DNA from: Clavelina lepadiformis
Taxonomy: Eukaryota; Chordata; Ascidiacea; Aplousobranchia; Clavelinidae
Assembly (NCBI RefSeq): GCF_947623445.1
Contig: NC_135245.1
Location: 18,297,501 to 18,361,500 of the forward strand
Direction of reading: 5' to 3'
Length of the DNA stretch: 64,000 bases
Shown here: one piece after another, positions 59,501 to 64,000 of the stretch
How the letters are laid out: every line of letters begins with the position of its first letter
How positions within the stretch are numbered: the stretch's first letter is position 1
Notes under the pieces: generated by a model
Told to the model about the DNA's origin: nothing
Seen by the model: only the letters and a program-made list of their open reading frames with translations
Database searches by the model: none
Translations under genes and position numbers: made by a program

Positions 59501-61293
59501 GAAGTTTGGGACGACTTGCAACAGCAAAAATCATTAAGGTTTAGTTTGTCAAATGTCATGACATTAGGTGGTAAGTTGTTGTAAAAAGACTGCATCTCTG
59601 TCAAAAGGTGATAAAGCTCCATTTCATTTGATGTTTGCTGAACCCACATACACTCTGGGTCTTGAATGAAGCAAATAGACACATCTATGTACGTGCCGAA
59701 CGTCGTACAAGATGAATGTATTGTTTCTAAGCTCATAGAACGCTTCATTGCATTCGTTTTAGCAGTTTGTGCTGCAGCATCATCAAAACTACTGGAGGGC
59801 ACAGCAGCAGTGGAAAGGGTTTTTGGATCAGAGGCCATATGTTCTTCACAATCAGACAAACTGTCGTTAGCAGAAAAAAATAAAGTTTCACCTTTGTGAG
59901 TTAACTTGGTTGCATAAGAACCCTTCTCTTCATCTTTGAAAAGGAATTTGACATCCACTTCTTCTTCCATCAGACCTTCAAGAAGCTTTCTTTCATCCTT
60001 GCTTAAATCTTTCAAGATGTGACAAGGTATCGCTTGACACGGCAACTCCACAAATTCCTCCTTAATCGCCTTCAATGAGCCCAGGGGACAATTTTCTGAG
60101 TTTCCATAATCAACATGATGGACTGTGGCCTTATCTCCATTTTTCCCTACGACTTTAGAACGGTACCACTGACCATCTTCGCTGTACAATGCACAGCACG
60201 CTTGTTCCAATACCACTTGGTTTAACGCTGCAATATTCGAGTCAGCGCAGTAAGTAGCAAGGTTGTTCATTAACTTCATCAGATTTACAAGCTCCTGGCA
60301 TGAGGTAACATAGAAAGAGGCGTCGGATTTAACGAAGCTAATTGTCATCTTATGCTCTGATCCAAGCTCAACTTCAGGATAAGAGAACCGAAGTTTCTCT
60401 TGGGAAAAAGACACTGATTTCGAACTCGAACAGCGCTGGAGTTCACCATATCCCTCCGCAATCAACATCAATGAAATATCCTCTTCCTCAATACAGCCTT
60501 TTATGAAAAGCTGAACAGACGAGCCAAAGCTATGCTGAACGATTTCTATGTCTATCAGCTGATCAATCAGGAGCTCACCGATTCTTTTGCTTAGCATTTT
60601 TGTGGCTTTTTTAGGGTTTATTTTCACATTATAAAGTTGACATTGCAAAGCCTGGAACTCCAACTGACAAAATTCTTTTGGAAGGAAGTAGAGTGATGTC
60701 ACTTCCTGTTGTTCTGTGTCGCCGTAATCGATGTAGTAGACGGTGCATGAATCTCCGTCGATGTTCTTTATCCGAGCACGATAGTAACCTTGGTCGGCGC
60801 TGTACACTGCTGCTACAAGTTGGCCAACTTCAAAATCTTTCTGTTGCAAGTTCCTTCTGTTTTCAGGAGTTGAGTAATACTGAGCCATGTCGTTCATTAA
60901 ATTAGTGAGGTCCTTTGCAGATTCGAACTCCTGGACAATTAAGTGAGCAAATTCGGTGACATGTGCAATGTAGGACTTGAATTTTTCATTGACTTTCAAT
61001 TTTGAATAAGGGTAACAACTGCCCTTTGTTTTTACTGCAAATCCATTGTCGAACAAAAGTTGGACTATAGCGGGACAATCAACAACATACAGGCCACTTG
61101 TGCAAGACTGAACCACTTTGACAGTGACTTCAGTGTAAAGAAGAGCATTCAGCAAAGTTCTGCGAACAGCAGGTGACCACAAACCAGCAAAATCCTTAGA
61201 CTGTATTGCTGAGCTTAAAACAAGACCAACAGCTTGGACTGGAAGTTCAGTGAGTCCAGCAGGCATTTGATGACATTCACTCTCATTCAACGC
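53536..61293 (-). CDS. Large multi-Tudor-domain protein, main exon, 5' end missing
   Basis: One exon of about 7.76 kb begins after the acceptor catactcgcag (61293) and encodes about 2585 residues. Ten complete Tudor cores are spaced about 215 residues apart, with motifs IDYGD (near 60735), VDYGN (60117), IDFGN (59444), VDYGR (58706), VDYGN (58068), IDSGH (57430), VDYGN (56788), VDYGT (56132), VDYGN (55455) and IDSGL (54171). The exon opens in the second half of an eleventh domain (LPVQAVGLVLSS), so at least one upstream exon is missing from view. Extended Tudor domains bind symmetric dimethylarginine on Piwi-type proteins in germ granules. The plan resembles Drosophila Tudor and vertebrate TDRD6/TDRD15. 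A germline piRNA or germ-plasm role is inferred from family. The cores IDSGH and IDSGL lack the aromatic of VDYGN and may not bind. The frame is open throughout. Confidence 0.93.
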   Translation of the reverse strand, partial: ALNESECHQMPAGLTELPVQAVGLVLSSAIQSKDFAGLWSPAVRRTLLNALLYTEVTVKVVQSCTSGLYVVDCPAIVQLLFDNGFAVKTKGSCYPYSKLKVNEKFKSYIAHVTEFAHLIVQEFESAKDLTNLMNDMAQYYSTPENRRNLQQKDFEVGQLVAAVYSADQGYYRARIKNIDGDSCTVYYIDYGDTEQQEVTSLYFLPKEFCQLEFQALQCQLYNVKINPKKATKMLSKRIGELLIDQLIDIEIVQHSFGSSVQLFIKGCIEEEDISLMLIAEGYGELQRCSSSKSVSFSQEKLRFSYPEVELGSEHKMTISFVKSDASFYVTSCQELVNLMKLMNNLATYCADSNIAALNQVVLEQACCALYSEDGQWYRSKVVGKNGDKATVHHVDYGNSENCPLGSLKAIKEEFVELPCQAIPCHILKDLSKDERKLLEGLMEEEVDVKFLFKDEEKGSYATKLTHKGETLFFSANDSLSDCEEHMASDPKTLSTAAVPSSSFDDAAAQTAKTNAMKRSMSLETIHSSCTTFGTYIDVSICFIQDPECMWVQQTSNEMELYHLLTEMQSFYNNLPPNVMTFDKLNLNDFCCCKSSQTSYNWFRAQVIFCYADTVEVKSIDFGNEMKVKLDEIRVLAPQFFRTDAQALKCKLGNIKPASKHWTNGAVRELISLTKSAHVRGKFIERQGLSYIVDLIIEEPSGNKVNICEVLVERNHASWIETPQSKTTSDEQHTPVLVSDVHEKCAPTSTEKPVALPKPRPELFYQSAGMAMVGAEIEVSVCEGSSPDDFFLTINNSVHKQKYLSLFKRIDEEYNQNNNADKLEVSEGDLCVGLPCVVFYERSGHWCRGAVLNFKDLGNLDVCLVDYGRVVKAKLQNLRSISPKFVLQCSPAAMRCSLRGIVQPIEDSWSEQAINMFKGFLDANHCNLSCTVHGCAGDDLGTFFICSLRTPLVDFADLAIEAGFGRKPQIMGQLLPPFKLKSFLYTNLDVAKGKEDEFYITHIESPNLFYCQLKRKFKIMDEMMERLQCHCSENQNSPPTLKDLARECICFAKYDGDKWYRAHFISSMPNDHAHVLFVDYGNTAEVGLAEVQRFKDDEFFELPIQALPCSLTDVHKFVSDDGQAKILDIMKDLLLDKQFNGVVTSSQNGKIHLDLFSEEKRINDIIIEKLGLKSPTSFSLSDSDETSPQKLNLTDPFFLQAGACEIVTISKFLDPRHFFVQFDRLKEQREHCNNTINGFYTAVRNADYAVQDLYSGDTVCSRQTSNEEWGRAMVLSVSESENEYVEVQYIDSGHVEKVKKTYYVKQLVADMDRWPKMAVPCCLAGIKPKTGPYWSDESKALIQSMVIGSSSDLKARFYHKDKDTVSWWISLEVGKMDLATKLVKENLASFDKAECKIFNINFHSCDVAVINKPKLWKGEKEVIISHVESHDKVYLQKFKSLAKLHAMMDEINKTTNLDIITDVPDVGSFCLARYSEDGQFYRAQIADKITSDSEGHALLNVHFVDYGNMASISMGDVRKLDNRFAQLPAMSVCCKLPNIPESGAENTVQNLENLSILEVVVVLASLRFPDHHQSENIADLKIKRSNGETVRLLDFFSSTNTSLTTDHVPSNEGISTQTDYEALPKYKRLTDMLHKGSCKVYISHVENPGDVYCQLAELSNDLDTMMLSLESYYKEDHKDVDIASTLSLSVGSVCVAQYCDDAWHRASVLDIIDDKKVKVQFVDYGTIEILSVDRIRNSEIGFCVLPLQAIHCHLAHVDFNPSTWTSKEIEDFDSRVANLELSASFSNYVEDDDTYEVKLRLPDGTLLNKEYMKTLDAQDDAGKTHSSKDNEPEDDKSSDTQEDDTDIPCTEITSQIQGISIEEGLTTEAYVSFAENPNQFFLQLSEAQEKLDSLFDLIQNDLEADASCSQFEEELRNKDNFCVAKSPDDGEWYRGQIVESSTNAKIFFVDYGNACDVEWKDIRKISPQTAQIPMQAVLCSLSNVARLPEDSIEKAIDLYMTLAIDVPLQVEFLKADEIGKWKVLLKAGGVDISEKLSKCGEDKNNENPTTTLQGVEQQVCQKNEIQDTNLPPDDTDVSLPEVDKPAVNVEDESVSLATKKLPTADTEKSCDTNNFTEIKTPHSITNVLTTPSLPHIIVTSADLKVLDDKSCCMKNVTAPDPVKISVPSSFIDEMKEFCSEIKSSLVQGVSTEAVMEKVDAMMLFLTNYQGHHNVYQFVGGAGDGQATSSFSFDQKRPGITTNVPVSPCKKPRLDKPLPMPHIPVILPSHSLPENKPNIKLEITCGCLIDLPRHFISPICVHEVQVTCCISPSLFFIRPCFITDMVPSLAETSIMEPLDSTDNLTLCAFYSKPEQPNGEITRGIVLSHNADVFKVMDIDSGLEYSLPLEKIFQLPEEMKSCPPRAIQCSLHGASPFDGEWSVKACAFFMEELKARDAEGSIRVEFKRPLSPEHLLCKWSAAVTTKSGSLSRLLMKRKFASGNIESSHLKPQSQNEAIYGVNSNENSQTVNRIPLIDIEKLASSQPLVSFLDPFPHVKSENPFQDSLSLHPKKLPDSISSVGSLMSDSVFASDDERNALVPTPGSFSQ

Positions 61294-61395
61294 CTGCGAG
61301 TATGAAAAGAAAATAGTTTGAAGAGATATGAAAATTAGAATGTTGTTTACTGTGCTATAACTATAACGGTTAGCATTGTAACTTTCGTTCTGCAC

Positions 61396-62580
61396 GGTTA
61401 ATGGTGAAAATAAAAGATATGATATGAAATGGTATTTAAATATGCATGCAGTATAGTAAAAGATAGCTTAAAAGTGAAAGAACCCATAAAATATTACTTA
61501 AACTTAACCAAATTAAAACTCCATCTTCTGTACAATTGGCAGAAAACATAGATGTAAAATTGACACTGGGAACCATGGTGACATTTTGTTAGTGTCATTG
61601 CACCAGTTAAACTGCAAAAATATTATGTACACAAACGAACAGCTTTGGACAACGTGTTATGGTAAACAACAATGACATCTTGGACTAATTCCGAGCTAGT
61701 GAGCACTGTAGATAAACCAGGGCCGACAAAAGCGTGAAATTCATGTCTCCAAACACTATTGTCAGTATAATGATTCAAATGAAAGAACCCTTACAAATAA
61801 AACAAATACATCTGAAATGTGTTGCTTACAATAACTACACGGGATGTCCTGCACATCTTGCCATGACTCTCGAATTCACGCGCTTACTACAACACAGAGG
61901 AATAACCATGCATTACCAAATGTAATCATCAATATCTACAACCTTCGAGTATTGTTTGTAAACTACTATTACTGTTACCAATCATAAAACAGAAGGATTT
62001 TTTCTACAACCTTTGCAAAGTCTTACAATACGCTTTTTGCAAAATTAGAAAATCTAGAGGGGATTATTGTATGCGAAGCATGCGTTAAAAATTTAGTTTC
62101 AAAACCTAAATTTAAAAGGAGTTTGTATGCCGGTAATTCCTGTCAAAACATCAAAACTATCAAAACACTATTACACAAATTTATCATGATCATGATCATC
62201 ATCTATTAAAAGCATGCAACAGCGTCACAGCTCACTTTTTGTCCTTGTCAACCACATATGATATAGTGTCAAAAATCACTGCTAGCTCACCCGTAGTTAT
62301 ATTGATAAATAATTAATCTTACAACTATTAGGCTTGAACAAAGTCTAACAGGAAAGAAATAGTAGCCCAGATTTTGAGTTTTACAAGCGAAGCTGGGATA
62401 ACGATCTTCCAGGACATACATATATATGACATACTTTTTGTTAAATTGCGTTATTGACTGTATTATTAAGTACTTTGCCAATAATGTGCAATCGTGCATC
62501 CATGGTTAAATGAGCTAACAGCTACATTCTTTAAGAATAAAAATACACTTACAAGCAAATAGACACTACAGGCATATGTT
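61396..62580. other. Upstream of the Tudor exon, no gene seen
   Basis: This should hold introns and perhaps small 5' exons of the Tudor gene, but I find no Tudor-like coding on the minus strand. A donor-like sequence on the minus strand at about 62550 (gcttgtaagtg) has no exon I can support before it. Confidence 0.45.
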
Positions 62581-62586
62581 AGGCCA

Positions 62587-62680
62587 GGGCTTTTCAAACT
62601 TTTTTGTTTTTCGAACTCATTTTAGAAAGAAATTTCTATGCCACCACTTGATGGGTAGTCTACATGTTAATGATATTAAA
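62587..62680 (+). mobile_element. Fragment of a hAT-like transposon end
   Basis: The sequence ccagggcttttcaaactttt resembles hAT ends of the CAGGGGTTCTCAAACTTT type. No matching right end or target duplication was found, so it is at most a truncated copy. Confidence 0.35.
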
Positions 62681-62831
62681 ACAATAAACATTCTTACACA
62701 AATCTCAAGTAATATTTTTGTTTATAGCGATATCATACACACACGGGCGCCGAACTTGGGCGGACAGGGCGGATTTTTCCGCCCTGGATTTTTCTAACAA
62801 ATAATAGCGATTTTACGTTCAAAAAGTTATG

Positions 62832-63614
62832 CAGTCAAATCCGGTTAATTGCATTTTGGATAATCGCATAAAGAGCACAAGTCCCAAACCATAGTCTATC
62901 ATTTGTAAAGATAATAATTCGGTTTATCGCATAACAGTTTATTGCATAATCCGCTTAATTGAATAAAACTGAAGGTGATTTATTCGATTATTCAAAAGTT
63001 TTTAAAAGATAAAATTAAAAACAACGCGCACTGGGAGCGCACACGCAATGCGTAAGCTTTGTGACTTGTAGTGCGCTTTGTTACGAAACAATCAAACCAA
63101 CAATGCTAAATTTAAGCATTAACACGTGGCTGTCAATACGCAGACATTAACATTCGCACTGTTTTAGTTTGATTTAAGCGTTGCGTTAAGATGATGCCGT
63201 AATATGAGAAGAAGAATTACAAAACAAATAAGTTAAAAAAGACGACAACAATAAAGAAAGCTCTGCTGACGCAATCGCTGTGACAACACCAAAAAATAAA
63301 GAACTTCTACATGTACTTCATACAATTCGCCAATGACTACAGTTTGAAGGGGCAGACATGGCCACATTTGTTCATTTAAAAACACAAATGCAAGAAAGCA
63401 TGTTTTCATCTTTTGCGTGCTTGAATGAATGGATGATGGCAATACACAATAAACGTTAGTGTTTTGCGTGTTGACGTCTTTACACGTGACCGACTTCGCC
63501 CGTCAAGTAAGAAAGTAAGTGGAATTTTCACTTTTGCATAAACGCATAATTCGTTTAATCGCATAAAAAGGCTTGGCAAATTGACTACGCAATTACAGTA
63601 ACCGAATTCCACTG
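62832..63614. mobile_element. Non-autonomous pogo/Tigger-like DNA transposon, probable
   Basis: The left end is cagtcaaatccggttaattg and the reversed right end is cagtggaattcggttactg; the two match at most positions. TA follows the right end, as expected for Tc1/mariner-type target sites; the left flank reads tg, possibly mutated. Several cgcataa/ttatgcg motifs occur just inside both ends. The interior (about 780 bp) has no transposase. The ends are only moderately similar, so this is an old copy. Confidence 0.5.
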
Positions 63615-64000
63615 TATATGCTTTTGTTGGAAGTGTTTTCCCATCTCTGGTGTTACGTCTGTACAGACAAACATAATGACCAAAAATAACGTTGGGACGA
63701 CGCATGCGAAGAGTTTAAAGAGAATAGTGAGTGCAAAACTAGAAGTGGGTGCGGAAAATCACAGACGAGATACTTTACTGCAGGGTTGAAAATTTAAACG
63801 TTCTTAATTATGTGTCAAATAGAAGTATTTCAGTAATCGTTGCTGCTAATTTTGTTAGATCTGTTTCGTTTTTTTGATGCGAATAAAATAAAAACGAACA
63901 ACAAATAAATAATAGATAATGATTGAATAATGCGTATAACAACTAAAAGTAGGACGTATGGTAGAACAAAGAACATGCTCCCAGCGGTCCGTAGATGTTT
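63615..64000. other. Right edge, no gene seen
   Basis: AT-rich sequence with no supported feature. Confidence 0.5.

Noticed and set aside
63233-63705. Two minus-strand open frames near the right edge
   Set aside because: They overlap the pogo-like element and show no transposase or host domain.

Overview
The window looks like nuclear DNA of a tunicate, most likely an ascidian close to Ciona. It is AT-rich, has many short GT-AG introns, and carries recognisable chordate genes: thyroglobulin type-1, collagen plus F5/8C discoidin, ornithine decarboxylase, RTF1, FLVCR transporter and multi-Tudor genes. Several start codons sit just behind a strong 3' splice acceptor with no obvious upstream donor, as expected where spliced leaders are trans-spliced. 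The species call is inference; no sequence search was run.

Layout. Positions 1-1.6 kb hold the 3' end of a thyroglobulin type-1 (Tg1) gene with a Pro-Glu-Phe repeat tail. Between 1.6 and 4.4 kb lie a solo LTR, a decayed Tg1 exon and a relic of a 3' UTR. From 4.4 to 11.8 kb is a tandem array of three secreted collagen-discoidin genes, all with a five-exon plan: signal peptide plus short collagen stalk, linker, then a three-exon F5/8C lectin-like head. An ornithine decarboxylase-like gene (13.9-17.5 kb) follows, converging with a truncated atlastin-like GTPase gene (18.1-19.2 kb, minus strand).

From 20.06 to 28.1 kb is a large inverted duplication: two intronless RTF1 (Paf1 complex) genes face each other across a 1.8-kb spacer. 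From 30.4 to 45.8 kb two FLVCR-type MFS transporter genes lie in tandem on the minus strand. Each has 11 exons with identical phases. Between them are a solo LTR and a tRNA-like SINE, and the second copy has a roughly 1-kb insertion that rewrites its C-terminus.

From 48.5 to 61.3 kb, on the minus strand, lie a very large Tudor-repeat gene (one exon of 7.8 kb, ten complete Tudor cores) and, close behind it, an acidic gene of unknown function whose intron holds a decayed 1.76-kb DNA transposon. The last 2.5 kb contains DNA-transposon debris and no host gene that I can support.

The genes do not form one pathway. Two themes stand out. The first is repeated local gene duplication: the collagen-discoidin array, RTF1 inverted pair, FLVCR tandem pair and Tg1 relic. 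The second is a dense set of hAT-type insertions whose ends and 8-bp target duplications can be read directly. The best candidate for something undescribed is the collagen-discoidin array. It has a ficolin/collectin-like plan built on an F5/8C head, and its exons tell conflicting histories.
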